From contig JAEZOB010000072.1 of the NCBI GenBank assembly GCA_023414355.1, positions 18,764 to 82,763 of the forward strand: 64,000 nucleotides of DNA, read 5' to 3'. Positions 27,471-36,699 of the stretch are shown here, piece after piece. Made by a program: the position numbers and the translations under genes. This DNA comes from Bacillota bacterium (GTDB lineage: Bacteria; Bacillota; Clostridia; Lachnospirales; Lachnospiraceae). How positions within the stretch are numbered: the stretch's first letter is position 1; each line of letters opens with the position of its first letter. The notes beneath the pieces are model-generated. The model made no database searches. It was not told the DNA's origin and was given only the letters and a program-made list of their open reading frames with translations.

Positions 27471-28145
27471 GTGCATTATAATTGCTTAATCGTAGATGAT
27501 GAAACGGATTTGGCTAAGATGACCTGTGAGTATTTTCAGATGTTTGATGTCTCTTGTGCTTATGTTGAGACAGCTTTGGAGTGTGAAAGGTTTTTAAAAG
27601 AGAATCAAGTGGATGTTCTTTTAATGGATATTAATCTGAAAGAGGAAAGTGGCTTTCATGTCTGTAAGAAGCTTCGTCAGGAGTCGGATATCCCGATTCT
27701 ATTCATCAGCGCAAGACAAAGTGATGATGATGTACTGATTGCGCTCAATATTGGTGGAGATGATTATATCAAAAAGCCATACTCCTTAGGGGTGCTTTTG
27801 GCCAAAGTAAAGATTACCATGAAGCGTATGATGAATCATGAGCAAACAGGAATAAAAGAGAGCCATGGCTTGCTGATCGATGAAGGGACCATGCGGATTC
27901 ATATCAAGGACAGGGAGATTCAGCTAAAGGCAAAAGAATTTAGGCTTTTTCAGATATTATTTGAGAATAAGAATAGTATAGTGACCAAAGAACAGCTTTT
28001 CAATAAAGTATGGGGTGACACCTTTTTCAGCGACGGAACCCTCAATGTACATATCCGGAGATTACGAGAGAAGATTGAAGAAAATCCAAATGATCCCAAG
28101 CTGATAAAAACCATTTGGGGAACGGGGTATATGCTGGAATTATGA
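27471..28145 (+). CDS. OmpR-family response regulator
   Basis: The start is the GTG at 27471, with AAAGGGGGCG 5 bases before it; the longer frame from 27414 overlaps the promoter. The 224-residue protein has a receiver domain with phosphoacceptor Asp53 in LLMDINL, acidic pair D9-D10 and Lys in the KKPYS turn. A winged-helix DNA-binding domain follows (about 125-224; KEFRLFQILFENKNSIVTKEQL, TLNVHIRRLREKIE). Its stop overlaps the start of the sensor kinase by ATGA. It probably regulates the ABC transporter genes at 30179 and 30936. Confidence 0.92.
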   Translation: MHYNCLIVDDETDLAKMTCEYFQMFDVSCAYVETALECERFLKENQVDVLLMDINLKEESGFHVCKKLRQESDIPILFISARQSDDDVLIALNIGGDDYIKKPYSLGVLLAKVKITMKRMMNHEQTGIKESHGLLIDEGTMRIHIKDREIQLKAKEFRLFQILFENKNSIVTKEQLFNKVWGDTFFSDGTLNVHIRRLREKIEENPNDPKLIKTIWGTGYMLEL

Positions 28146-29395
28146 AACTAAGAAATATTGCAATTGTTTTTACAATGCTTGTAGGCCTTCTGTTTCTTGT
28201 GAATTATCTACAGACTCAGGCTTCTTCTCATCATACGGTAGATGTGATCAGCTTAAATGAAAACTATCAACAGGTCCTGTCTGAGTTAAAGAAGGGGGAA
28301 GAACCCGGGACAATCGAGGAACGGTATGCTTGTGATATCCTGTTAAAATCAGATGAAGATTATGAAAGTCAAGTGATGGCAGCAATAAGGGAAAGTAAAA
28401 TCCTTATGGATTATGAAATTGACGATGCTTTACTCGGAAAGATAGTGTTTTCCGGTAAAGGGGAATTGTTCAATTCGCTGAATTCTGCAGTCAGCAAAAA
28501 GCTGATACTGAGCTATGCCTTTGTCCTCCTGGCCGGATATTTCTTGATGGGTATTATTTTCTATTATTATGTCAGACCATTTTGTAAGCTGAAATCCTTT
28601 GCAGCTGAGGTGGCAAAGGGTAATTTGAAAGTCCCGCTTGAGATGACAAAAGGGAACTATTTTGGCGTATTTACTGAAAGCTTTGATATCATGAGAGAAG
28701 AATTGCAGAAGGCGAAGGATAATGAATACCGTGCCAATGTAAGTAAGAAAGAGCTTGTAGCTGAATTATCCCATGACATGAAGACACCGATTGCTGTCAT
28801 CAAAGCCACCTGCGATGTATTAAAGGCGAAAAGCCTTCGTCAGGATCCGGGAAACCCCGGTGATATGTTGAACAAGCTTGGTATGATCGAGCAAAAAGCA
28901 GATATGATTGATCAATTGATTAGTAATATGTTTCATGCTACCCTGGAAGAGATGGAGAACTTAAAGGTCGAGCCGGAGGAAGCATTGTCCACTTCAATCG
29001 TAACTATGTTTGATGAACTGAAGTATTACGGAACAATCAATGTGCTCAATGCAATTCCGGAGTGCCTCGTATATATGGATACCTTGAGATTTAAGCAAGT
29101 AATTGATAATATCGTGAATAATTCCTATAAATATGCGGGAACGCAGATTGATATTTCATTTAAGAATCAAGCGGATGGCATTATTGTAGAGATTCGGGAT
29201 TATGGTAGTGGTGTTTCAGAAGAGGAGCTTCCTATGGTGACCGAGAAGTTCTTTCGGGGGAAGAATGGGAAAGGAAAAAGTGGAGCTGGACTTGGATTGT
29301 TTTTAGTAAAGTATTTTATGGAAAACATGAAGGGTGGGTTTGAGTGTTATACTGATCATGGCTTTGTTGTAAATCTGTTTATACGAAAAGTATAA
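28142..29395 (+). CDS. Sensor histidine kinase of the first two-component system
   Basis: The start at 28142 overlaps the regulator stop in ATGA, indicating translational coupling. The 417-residue protein has a membrane helix at 5-24, an extracytoplasmic domain of about 95 residues, a second helix at 122-143 and a HAMP-like linker. The dimerisation box LSHDMKTPIAVI carries His211, and an ATPase domain follows with VNNSYKYAG (N box), DYGSGV (G1) and GKSGAGLGLFLV (G2). The short extracellular sensor suits detection of envelope stress or a peptide, in line with the ABC transporter downstream. Confidence 0.92.
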   Translation: MKLRNIAIVFTMLVGLLFLVNYLQTQASSHHTVDVISLNENYQQVLSELKKGEEPGTIEERYACDILLKSDEDYESQVMAAIRESKILMDYEIDDALLGKIVFSGKGELFNSLNSAVSKKLILSYAFVLLAGYFLMGIIFYYYVRPFCKLKSFAAEVAKGNLKVPLEMTKGNYFGVFTESFDIMREELQKAKDNEYRANVSKKELVAELSHDMKTPIAVIKATCDVLKAKSLRQDPGNPGDMLNKLGMIEQKADMIDQLISNMFHATLEEMENLKVEPEEALSTSIVTMFDELKYYGTINVLNAIPECLVYMDTLRFKQVIDNIVNNSYKYAGTQIDISFKNQADGIIVEIRDYGSGVSEEELPMVTEKFFRGKNGKGKSGAGLGLFLVKYFMENMKGGFECYTDHGFVVNLFIRKV

Positions 29396-29425
29396 AAGAA
29401 ATTTGAAAATACCAAATTTCTCCTA

Positions 29426-29480
29426 AAGAAGTTCATGATGAACTTCAGAGGATATTCATGATGAACTTCTTCTATTTTAA
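29426..29480 (+). terminator. Hairpin after the kinase gene, likely terminator
   Basis: AAGAAGTTCAT (29426-29436) pairs with ATGAACTTCTT (29461-29471), and the loop has its own AAGTTCATGATGAACTT palindrome. CTATTTTAATTT follows. In the remaining gap to 29725 I see only a small AAGTCATG/TCATGACTT hairpin at about 29552-29576 and a TTATAAT box at about 29540; nothing else is convincing. Confidence 0.55.
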
Positions 29481-29725
29481 TTTGTAAGGTTTAGTTAAGA
29501 AATAGGCAAGAGTCAGTAAAAGACTATTTAATAAAAGGCAGTTATAATAAAGTCATGGTCGTAAGATCATGACTTAAATTTGGTGTAAGCAAAGGAAGCA
29601 TTAACAAGCTGGCATGTAAATGTACGAACGCGCATGGTGAATATACCTGCGAGCAGGCACAGGGAAGCATAATTGCCATATTTCTTAGAGGTTTTGTAAA
29701 ATGAGGTTGTTTTGGGAGTTGATTT

Positions 29726-30112
29726 ATGAGGATTTCAAAAGGTATAATGGCACGACTTCTTGCTGTTTTTGTAATTGTTATTATTATTGGTATTTTGGTG
29801 GTTACCTATATTGAAACATCAAAAGAAAGTAAGATAGAGTCTGTGGATTCTGTTAAGCAAAAAGCAATAACATATTTGACAGCAAAAGGTTATAAAGAAG
29901 AAGATTATCAGCTGGAGGTTTTGTATAGAAAATCTTATTCCTATGGAGGCCCATACGTTATTAAGGTAGTATTTCATGATGAACCAAATGTTATATATCA
30001 TTACGAGTATCTGTATCATGGCAATTCAAAATATAGAGAGATTACTCAAGGTGGTGTGGAACCAATGAAAGGCAAGAATGATAAAAATTTCAAACATACT
30101 GAGAGGAAATAA
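29726..30112 (+). CDS. DUF3139-family small membrane-anchored protein
   Basis: A 128-residue protein with one N-terminal membrane helix (about 9-29), then an extracytoplasmic domain. It has the pattern KAITYLTAKGYKEEDYQLEV followed by VIKVVFHDEPNVIYHYEY, which matches the DUF3139 proteins of Firmicutes as I remember them. These are small secreted or anchored proteins of unknown role, frequently near ABC transporters of the antimicrobial-peptide type. A GGGAG site precedes the ATG. It lies between the two-component system and the ABC genes and is on the same strand. Confidence 0.7.
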   Translation: MRISKGIMARLLAVFVIVIIIGILVVTYIETSKESKIESVDSVKQKAITYLTAKGYKEEDYQLEVLYRKSYSYGGPYVIKVVFHDEPNVIYHYEYLYHGNSKYREITQGGVEPMKGKNDKNFKHTERK

Positions 30113-30178
30113 AAATAGTTGCAAAGCAATATACAAAAGACATAATTTATGATCTGGTAGTGGAAAGGGATGAAAAGT

Positions 30179-30934
30179 ATGGAAAGTATTCTTGTAGCAA
30201 AGGATTTATGTAAAACATTCTCGAATGAAAGCGTTCAGCAACATGTATTAAAAAATCTGAACATAACAATTCATAAAGGGGATTTCACTGTTATTATGGG
30301 GAATTCCGGATCGGGGAAGAGCACATTGTTATATACCCTCTCGGGAATGGATCGGCCGACCTTGGGTAATACCTGTATCAATGGGGAGGATGTCTCGAGA
30401 TATTCGAATGATAAGCTGGCCGTATTTCGCAGAAAGAATTGCGGGTTTGTATTTCAGCAGAATTTCTTGAATGATACGATGAGTGTTCTTGACAATATCA
30501 TGGTGAGTGGATTGCTGACAAGTAAGAACAGAAAGGAAATTGCTGATAGAGCAAAGAGTCTGCTGCAGAGAGCGGGTCTTTCAGAGGAAGTGTTTCATAA
30601 ATATCCGACACAATTATCCGGTGGCGAAGCACAGCGTGTGGCACTTGTCCGCGGAATTATTAATTCTCCGGCAATTCTGTTTGCAGATGAACCCACGGGT
30701 GCCTTGAATTCAAGTAACACCTCCAATGTGTTGGATATTCTTACAGATTTGAATGAACAAGGACAGACGATAGTTATGGTAACCCATGATGTGAGAGCTG
30801 CCAGAAGAGGGAACAGAGTGCTTTATTTAAAAGACGGGATAATTATCGATGATATAAACCTCGGGAAGTATGTATCAAAGGATGCCGAAAGACATGAGAA
30901 GCTGAAGCATTTTCTGAATGAGATGGGGTGGTAA
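30179..30934 (+). CDS. ABC transporter ATP-binding protein (FtsX-type partner)
   Basis: The start is at 30179 (MESILVAK), 9 bases after AAAGGG; the ATG at 30170 touches the ribosome site and is unlikely. The 251-residue protein has Walker A GNSGSGKST, signature LSGGEAQR, Walker B ILFADEPTGALNS and H-loop VTHDV. It belongs to the MacB/BceA group working with large FtsX-like permeases. The permease begins one base after its stop. Upstream two-component genes suggest induction by peptide antibiotics or another envelope stress (inference from the common BceRS-BceAB arrangement). Confidence 0.9.
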   Translation: MESILVAKDLCKTFSNESVQQHVLKNLNITIHKGDFTVIMGNSGSGKSTLLYTLSGMDRPTLGNTCINGEDVSRYSNDKLAVFRRKNCGFVFQQNFLNDTMSVLDNIMVSGLLTSKNRKEIADRAKSLLQRAGLSEEVFHKYPTQLSGGEAQRVALVRGIINSPAILFADEPTGALNSSNTSNVLDILTDLNEQGQTIVMVTHDVRAARRGNRVLYLKDGIIIDDINLGKYVSKDAERHEKLKHFLNEMGW

Positions 30935-30935
30935 T

Positions 30936-33323
30936 ATGGGAGTGCTTCTGATTGCAAAGGACAATATCAAGAAGAAAAAAGCAAATGCTTTGATCCTATT
31001 TTTATTGGTTGCCTTATCCTTATTGCTCTTATATACGGGTACTTCAGTTCTTACTAATATCAATCAAGTGATTGATTATCAGAATGAGTCTATCAATGGT
31101 GCTGATTATTTGCTAATCACGCCTAGTACAGATGTTGATGCTATTGATAGACTTCTTAAGAACAGGGAAGAAGTTGTAGAATGTGAAAACGAAAGTGGAA
31201 TTCTTTTACCCGGAACTAAGTTTTATAACGGAAATGAGAAACAAGAGGATGCACAACAAATAGCCTTTTTGTTTGAGGATAAGAATACTGATAGAAATAT
31301 TTCAAAGATGAAGATCATTGATCAGGGTAGTGAATGGAAAGAAAACTCGATTATCGTACCCTATTATATGAAGGTGGGAATGGGTTATGAGACAGGTGAT
31401 ACTCTCAATCTGATATATAAAGACAGCACTTACCAATTTGAGATCTATGGATTTTCTGAAGATGTTATGTTTTCTACGCCTAGCAATGTACCTATGGAGA
31501 AATGCTTTATTTCTAAGGCCTGCATCGAGAAAAATGCTGATATCTGGGGTGGGAGGGTTGCTGTTTTCCGCGCGATATTAAAAGATGGTTATGACAAAGA
31601 AAAATTTGAAGTCAATGCATCACAGATGCTGATTGATCAAGTTACAGGTTTCCAGTATATGAATAACTTCTCTGTAAATTATGCTACAATGCGCGTCGGA
31701 GCCACAATCACGGCAAATATTTTGATGGGAGTATTGACAATTTTTGCAGTTCTGTTGATATTAATCGCCTTGATTATCCTCTTTTTTAATGTAAATAATT
31801 CTATCGAAAGTAATATGAAGAATATCGGTATGCTGGAGGCGTCGGGCTATACCAGCAGACAATTGGGAGCTGCCACAATATGCGAATTCGTGATGATTGG
31901 TATCGCGGGCATCATAGCCGGTTTTTTGGGTGCAACTGCTACAACAAAAGCAATTGGAGCACTTTTGTCGGCCTCGATCGGGCTGAGTTGGAAAATGGAT
32001 TTTGACATCAGAAGTGCATTGCTCAGTACGATAATCACAATGACATTAATTCTCTTGGCTGCTATCATAAGTTCCCGTAAATATAAGAGAATTGCACCCC
32101 TTGACGCCATGCGTAATGGAATTAATACGCATAATTTTAATAAGAATTATGTTAAGCTGGATGAAATCAGCCTTCCGCTTAATCTATCCATTGGATTGAA
32201 AAATATACTATATAACAAAAAGAAAAACGTAATCATCTGCCTGATAGTCGTAATACTTTCTTTTTGTGCCAATGTGACTGTTAGTGCATATAGGAATTTT
32301 GTGTTGCGAGACGATACCTTGATACAGTTAACGGGTCTTGAGACGCATGAGGTGACGATTGAATCAACAGAGAATACAACGGAAGGCTTAACAGAATTTC
32401 TTAATCAGTCAAAACAGAACTTGTCTTCCATGACGGAGATCAGACAGATCCTGGAATACACCAACGTTGATATCAAGCTAAGAAACGGCGCTAATGAGAT
32501 TTCTGCAAATTGTGATATCTATGATGATATGAGTAGCCTATCCACTGATAACCTGGTTGAGGGGAAACGACCGGAATATGATAATGAAATCATGATGACA
32601 TCAGTGATACTGGATCGACTTGATGCGAAGCTTAGGGATGTCCTTTATCTTGAATTGAATGGAGAAAGTAAGGATTACCTGGTGGTTGGGATCAGTCAGG
32701 GGATTACGAACCTTGGTAGAAAAGTAATGATTACCAAGGATGGTATGAGAAGACTGAATAAAGATTTTGTTCCGATGGCTCTCTATCTCTATTTGGAGAA
32801 GGGGACAGATGTCAAGGGTGCCCTTACGGAAATAGAATCCCGGTTAAAGGATCAAAAGGTCGATATATATGATTTTCAGGATTATTTATCAGCAGCTACC
32901 ACATCAATCTCCAACGCTATGAGTAATATGTGCATGGTATTGATCATTGCAGTAATCCTTGTCATCGCAATGCTTCTGTTATTGCTAATTAAGACACAGT
33001 TAGTTCGAGATAAGAGACTGATTGGTATCTATAAGGCATTAGGATATACGACGCGGCAGCTGATGATGCAGACGACGATGAGTTATCTGCCGATCGTGTT
33101 GATTGGAGCAATACTGGGAGGTATTGTAGCATGGTTTGGCATTAATCCTTCCATAACAGCATGTATTTCAGCCTTTGGAATTAAAAATTGCAGTATGAAG
33201 CTTTATCCCATGGATATGGTTGGTGTTGCAGTGATGCTTGGCTTATGGGCAGAACTGATTGCGATCCTCTGTTCTGTACAGATACGCAAGATTGTACCTT
33301 GCGAGATGATACAAGAGGTTTAA
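30936..33323 (+). CDS. ABC transporter permease with two FtsX domains
   Basis: The start is at 30936 (MGVLLIAKDN), with GGGGTGG before it; the ATG at 30918 lies within the ATPase gene. The 795-residue protein has a helix at about 15-38 and a first extracellular domain to about 255. A three-helix block follows at about 260-385, a helix at about 430-450, a second extracellular domain, and three helices at about 665-790. This is the symmetrical eight-helix MacB-like plan, not the ten-helix BceB plan. It shares architecture with the permease at 5002-7398 but little obvious sequence. Confidence 0.88.
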   Translation: MGVLLIAKDNIKKKKANALILFLLVALSLLLLYTGTSVLTNINQVIDYQNESINGADYLLITPSTDVDAIDRLLKNREEVVECENESGILLPGTKFYNGNEKQEDAQQIAFLFEDKNTDRNISKMKIIDQGSEWKENSIIVPYYMKVGMGYETGDTLNLIYKDSTYQFEIYGFSEDVMFSTPSNVPMEKCFISKACIEKNADIWGGRVAVFRAILKDGYDKEKFEVNASQMLIDQVTGFQYMNNFSVNYATMRVGATITANILMGVLTIFAVLLILIALIILFFNVNNSIESNMKNIGMLEASGYTSRQLGAATICEFVMIGIAGIIAGFLGATATTKAIGALLSASIGLSWKMDFDIRSALLSTIITMTLILLAAIISSRKYKRIAPLDAMRNGINTHNFNKNYVKLDEISLPLNLSIGLKNILYNKKKNVIICLIVVILSFCANVTVSAYRNFVLRDDTLIQLTGLETHEVTIESTENTTEGLTEFLNQSKQNLSSMTEIRQILEYTNVDIKLRNGANEISANCDIYDDMSSLSTDNLVEGKRPEYDNEIMMTSVILDRLDAKLRDVLYLELNGESKDYLVVGISQGITNLGRKVMITKDGMRRLNKDFVPMALYLYLEKGTDVKGALTEIESRLKDQKVDIYDFQDYLSAATTSISNAMSNMCMVLIIAVILVIAMLLLLLIKTQLVRDKRLIGIYKALGYTTRQLMMQTTMSYLPIVLIGAILGGIVAWFGINPSITACISAFGIKNCSMKLYPMDMVGVAVMLGLWAELIAILCSVQIRKIVPCEMIQEV

Positions 33324-33383
33324 TGTAAATAGAAGTGTCGAGCATGTCCTAAAGTGCGGGGAATAACATATTCGCATAGAAAG

Positions 33384-33424
33384 AAAGGAAAAGGGAGGCT
33401 GTGATGGTCTCCCTTTTCCTTTGT
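33384..33424. terminator. Terminator between convergent permease and propeller genes
   Basis: AAAGGAAAAGGGAG (33384-33397) pairs perfectly with CTCCCTTTTCCTTT (33409-33422) across an 11-base loop. The T-rich end serves the plus strand and the A-rich start serves the minus strand less well. Confidence 0.8.
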
Positions 33425-33464
33425 ACAGTACAAAAGGTATGATAAAATTAACTGGCTGGCTGTA

Positions 33465-34739
33465 TTATTGCAAAGCGTAAAAATATCCGTCAGTACTTCC
33501 GAAGTATACGACGTTATGATCTACTACAGGAGAGGATAGGATGGAACCTAAGGAATGAAACAGATCATAAATTGCTTTCATGTCCCAATTGTAGCTATCT
33601 TCTAAGCCTTTGATAATATGATCTTCTGAATTAAAGACCTTTGAGTAGTTTGCTTTGCTGGCATCAGTTTGGTAAGTCCAATTTACTTTACCGGTATCTA
33701 AAGCTACGTTATAAAGCTTTCCGTTAAAGCATCCAAAGTATAAAGACTGATCAACGATTGCGGCAGAGCCGAAGACATTCAGATTTAACTGCATATCCCA
33801 TTTCTTTTCGCCGCTCTTGGCATCCATTGCATAATAACGCTGAGCATCGGAGGTACCGAAATAAATAACGCCATCCTTAATTGAGGGCGTTGAAATAACC
33901 CAGCTGTTGGGTACTTTAAAGTTCCACTTTCCGGTTCCTTTTTCTGTATCCAGGGCATAGATGTTATAGTCACGACACCCGAAGTAAACGATGCCATCGG
34001 ATACGGTTGCAGAACCTTGTACTTCCCCGAGCGGGAACCAGGTATCACCTACGGTTTTGAACTTCCACTTCTTCTTACCGGTAGCTGCATCGATTGCAAA
34101 GAAATAACCCTCATAATTACCGATATAGATGGTTCCCTTTTCAATGGCAGGTGTTGCATGTATGATACCCTTGGTAGTGAATTTCCATTTCTGAGTTCCG
34201 TTTTTGACATTTAATGCGTATAGATTACCATCTCCGCTGCCAAAGTATACAACATTATTATAAATTGCCGGGGAGGAAAGATAGTAGTCCCAGATGTCAT
34301 ATTCCTTTTCCCCATTTGTCTTGAATTCCCACTTTAACTTGCCGCTTGCGATATCCACGGCATAGAGGGAGCCGTCTGCTGAATTGAAAAAAGCAGTATT
34401 ATTGTAAATAGTGGCGGTAGAATTGACATCTCCCCCGGTTTTGAATTTCCACTTTAGTGTCCCATCCTTGTTATCTACTGCATAGAAATAATCGTCTGTG
34501 CTACCAAAGAAGGATACGCCGTTATATAGTACCGGAGAAGAATAGATCTTACCTTCTGTCTTGAATCTCCACTTTACGGTTTTTTCTTTCACATTATCTT
34601 CTGTGGTGTATACTCCTGTGTGTTGAAGGTCGTTCTGGAACATAGCGTTTTTTGTTTCCCCCTTAACCCCTACGGGTGCAATGATCATGGTCCATACGGA
34701 AAGACTAAGTATGAATGCAATTACTTTTTTGTGTTTCAT
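33465..34739 (-). CDS. Secreted PQQ-like beta-propeller repeat protein
   Basis: A 424-residue protein with a signal peptide (MKHKK, hydrophobic core, cleavage near GVKGE). About eight repeats follow of the kind YSSPVLYNGVSFFGSTDDYFYAVDN then GTLKWKFKTGG. This is the PQQ_2/YVTN-type blade with tryptophan docking motifs that form an eight-bladed propeller, as in BamB. True quinoprotein dehydrogenase residues and a heme motif are absent, so it is probably a scaffold or binding protein outside the cell. GGAGG precedes the start. It is divergent from the XRE regulator and ends at a shared terminator with the ABC operon. Confidence 0.85.
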   Translation of the reverse strand: MKHKKVIAFILSLSVWTMIIAPVGVKGETKNAMFQNDLQHTGVYTTEDNVKEKTVKWRFKTEGKIYSSPVLYNGVSFFGSTDDYFYAVDNKDGTLKWKFKTGGDVNSTATIYNNTAFFNSADGSLYAVDIASGKLKWEFKTNGEKEYDIWDYYLSSPAIYNNVVYFGSGDGNLYALNVKNGTQKWKFTTKGIIHATPAIEKGTIYIGNYEGYFFAIDAATGKKKWKFKTVGDTWFPLGEVQGSATVSDGIVYFGCRDYNIYALDTEKGTGKWNFKVPNSWVISTPSIKDGVIYFGTSDAQRYYAMDAKSGEKKWDMQLNLNVFGSAAIVDQSLYFGCFNGKLYNVALDTGKVNWTYQTDASKANYSKVFNSEDHIIKGLEDSYNWDMKAIYDLFHSLGSILSSPVVDHNVVYFGSTDGYFYALQ

Positions 34740-34828
34740 ATTACCCTCCTGATTTTTTATGATACCAGCATCATACCATGCTGTTACTCTGACATCTAGG
34801 AGGACAGGACACTTCTGGCCTGGCCATA

Positions 34829-34857
34829 TTGTAAACCTAAGTCTGTAATGGTAAAAT
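34829..34857 (+). promoter_or_regulatory. Putative sigma-A promoter of the XRE regulator gene
   Basis: TTGTAA (34829-34834), 17-bp spacer, TAAAAT (34852-34857), 35 bases before the start codon. Confidence 0.5.
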
Positions 34858-34891
34858 AGATAAAACGATTGTGTGGGGGATAAGATGAAGT

Positions 34892-36502
34892 ATGGAACGA
34901 AAGATAACCTTTGGTGTATGTCTAAATGAACTACTCATAGCGCGAGGTTGGTCAGCGGCTCAATTATCCAGAGAAATTAATACGGATGCTTCCTATGTAA
35001 GAAGGTGGATACGAGGAGAAAGAGTTCCCTCTTTAAAATCTGAATTCATCGCTCAGATTGCTTACAGCCTTAGCTATGGAATTGACAGCCGAGGTAATAA
35101 TGCGGTAAGAAAAGCGCTCCTGAACACCTTAATTGAGATGGGCTTCTTGATAGACCAGGAGAAGGATTTGAAGGAGCTTCTGACAGAAGGCCTGACCGCA
35201 TCGCAGGTAACTTCCTTAAAGCTTAATATTGAGGATAGAAGGATGAGAACAAATACTCATGATGATGATATCATGAGCATTCTAAAGCATTCCAGAGCTT
35301 CATACGAAAACACGTTGAATTTCTCTGCCATCTTATCTGATAAATCAAGCCTGGCTGCACCCTTTGGCTTTCTGCAGGGAAGATCGGCAATATTGAAGGC
35401 AGTCATTGCATTACTTAGTGAAGCAGCCAAGCGTGGAGAGCCGGATGAGATTCTTCTTACCTTTCAAGGGGATTATGACATTTCTGATAAAAGTGACCTA
35501 AGCAGAGAATGGAATCAAGCTTTTATTGCAGTGCTGAAAAAAGGATGGAATATCCGGCATTTGATGAGATTGAACAAGAATGTGAACCGCTCCTTTCGAA
35601 TCGTGAGTAAGATATTTCACTGGATCGGCTATCGAGGAAAATATGAACCCTATTATTTCAGTAAATACGGAACTGCTTCTCCCGCATTTGAGATTATTCT
35701 TGTAAAGAATGTGGGAGCTTTAATTTGCTTTCAAACCGGAGAAAGTGATTATGTAGATACGGCGTTCTATGTTCATCAGAAGGAAGCGATGGAAGCACTG
35801 ATCGGATATTTTAATAAACTATCTGCAAATACGCAACCAATTATTGATCTGATTAGCCTGGATGAGTATTTCTGCCAAACAACTGTAATGGATAAAACAC
35901 CAAATAATCATTATATTAGCTTTCATGACTTACATATGCTCACTTACCCCTATCAGATCTGGTGCAAATATCTTCAGAGAACCATTACAGACCCAGTGGA
36001 GAGAGAGCAGCATGCAAGCCGGATCAAAAGCCGCTTGGAATCCTTCTATGATCAAATTGAACGATATAAGTACCGAATTATTTGTCCTGCTAAGGCGATA
36101 GAATATCTGGTAAAGTCTAACCGCTACTATCTGCAGGGCAAATATCAAAAACCCACCAAGGAAGATATTATTGAGCATATTAGGCATCTCATTCTCCTGC
36201 TTGAAACCTATCAGAATCTGGAGATGGCACTACTGGAGGATAATCAAAAGGATTTACTTTCTCCAAGAAATTGGGAGGTGAAAGGCGAGCATAGTGTATT
36301 TATGAGTCTCTATAGTGTCACGGATATAGAATATGAGGAGAATAAAATGTATATTTCTATCAGTGAAGGAACGATTGCAAGCTCTTTTCAGGATTACTAC
36401 AATGAAGTATGGGACAGAATTACACCTCGCTGTAAGGACAAAGCCCAGGTGATTGCCTGGTTGAAGCAGCAGATGACCGTATTACTAAGAAATCATGGAT
36501 AA
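34892..36502 (+). CDS. Large XRE-type helix-turn-helix regulator of unknown family
   Basis: A 536-residue protein. Residues about 5-62 form an XRE-like helix-turn-helix (LNELLIARGWSAAQLSREINTDASYV, RWIRGERVPS). The rest, about 470 residues, is cytoplasmic, helical in prediction by eye, and I do not recognise it; it may be a ligand-binding or protein-contact domain. The ribosome site GTGGGGGA is 12 bases from this ATG but only 4-5 bases from an out-of-frame ATG at 34885. That ATG opens a 14-codon frame ending at about 34929, so a small overlapping leader peptide is possible. No neighbour gives a clear target. Confidence 0.72.
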   Translation: MERKITFGVCLNELLIARGWSAAQLSREINTDASYVRRWIRGERVPSLKSEFIAQIAYSLSYGIDSRGNNAVRKALLNTLIEMGFLIDQEKDLKELLTEGLTASQVTSLKLNIEDRRMRTNTHDDDIMSILKHSRASYENTLNFSAILSDKSSLAAPFGFLQGRSAILKAVIALLSEAAKRGEPDEILLTFQGDYDISDKSDLSREWNQAFIAVLKKGWNIRHLMRLNKNVNRSFRIVSKIFHWIGYRGKYEPYYFSKYGTASPAFEIILVKNVGALICFQTGESDYVDTAFYVHQKEAMEALIGYFNKLSANTQPIIDLISLDEYFCQTTVMDKTPNNHYISFHDLHMLTYPYQIWCKYLQRTITDPVEREQHASRIKSRLESFYDQIERYKYRIICPAKAIEYLVKSNRYYLQGKYQKPTKEDIIEHIRHLILLLETYQNLEMALLEDNQKDLLSPRNWEVKGEHSVFMSLYSVTDIEYEENKMYISISEGTIASSFQDYYNEVWDRITPRCKDKAQVIAWLKQQMTVLLRNHG

Positions 36503-36590
36503 TCATTTGTTCTGATGACGAGCAGATTACAAAGGCTGTGTTAAAGAATATCCAATCAAGGCGTACCGTGGGGATATGATTTGATGAGTG

Positions 36591-36634
36591 ATATATTTGA
36601 AGATTGGCAGGAGAAAGGCTATTTGGTATAATAA
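36591..36634 (+). promoter_or_regulatory. Promoter of the DUF2804/hydrolase operon, copy B of the duplicated block
   Basis: TTGGCA (36604-36609), 17-bp spacer, TATAAT (36627-36632). It is nearly identical to 27401-27443, including the stretch upstream of -35. Confidence 0.72.
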
Positions 36635-36699
36635 ATATCATGAGACAGTATTTCCTGAGGTTTATTAGTATTAGTTGACAGAAGGGGTGTGGTGAAAAT

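Noticed and set aside
29577..29725. Structured RNA before the DUF3139 gene
   Set aside because: A CCTGCGAGCAGG mini-hairpin and some GC-rich bases were noted but no extended pairing or known motif.
33465..34739. Quinoprotein alcohol dehydrogenase
   Set aside because: Blades match PQQ_2 repeats but no heme motif or calcium/PQQ active-site residues were seen and the length is too short.
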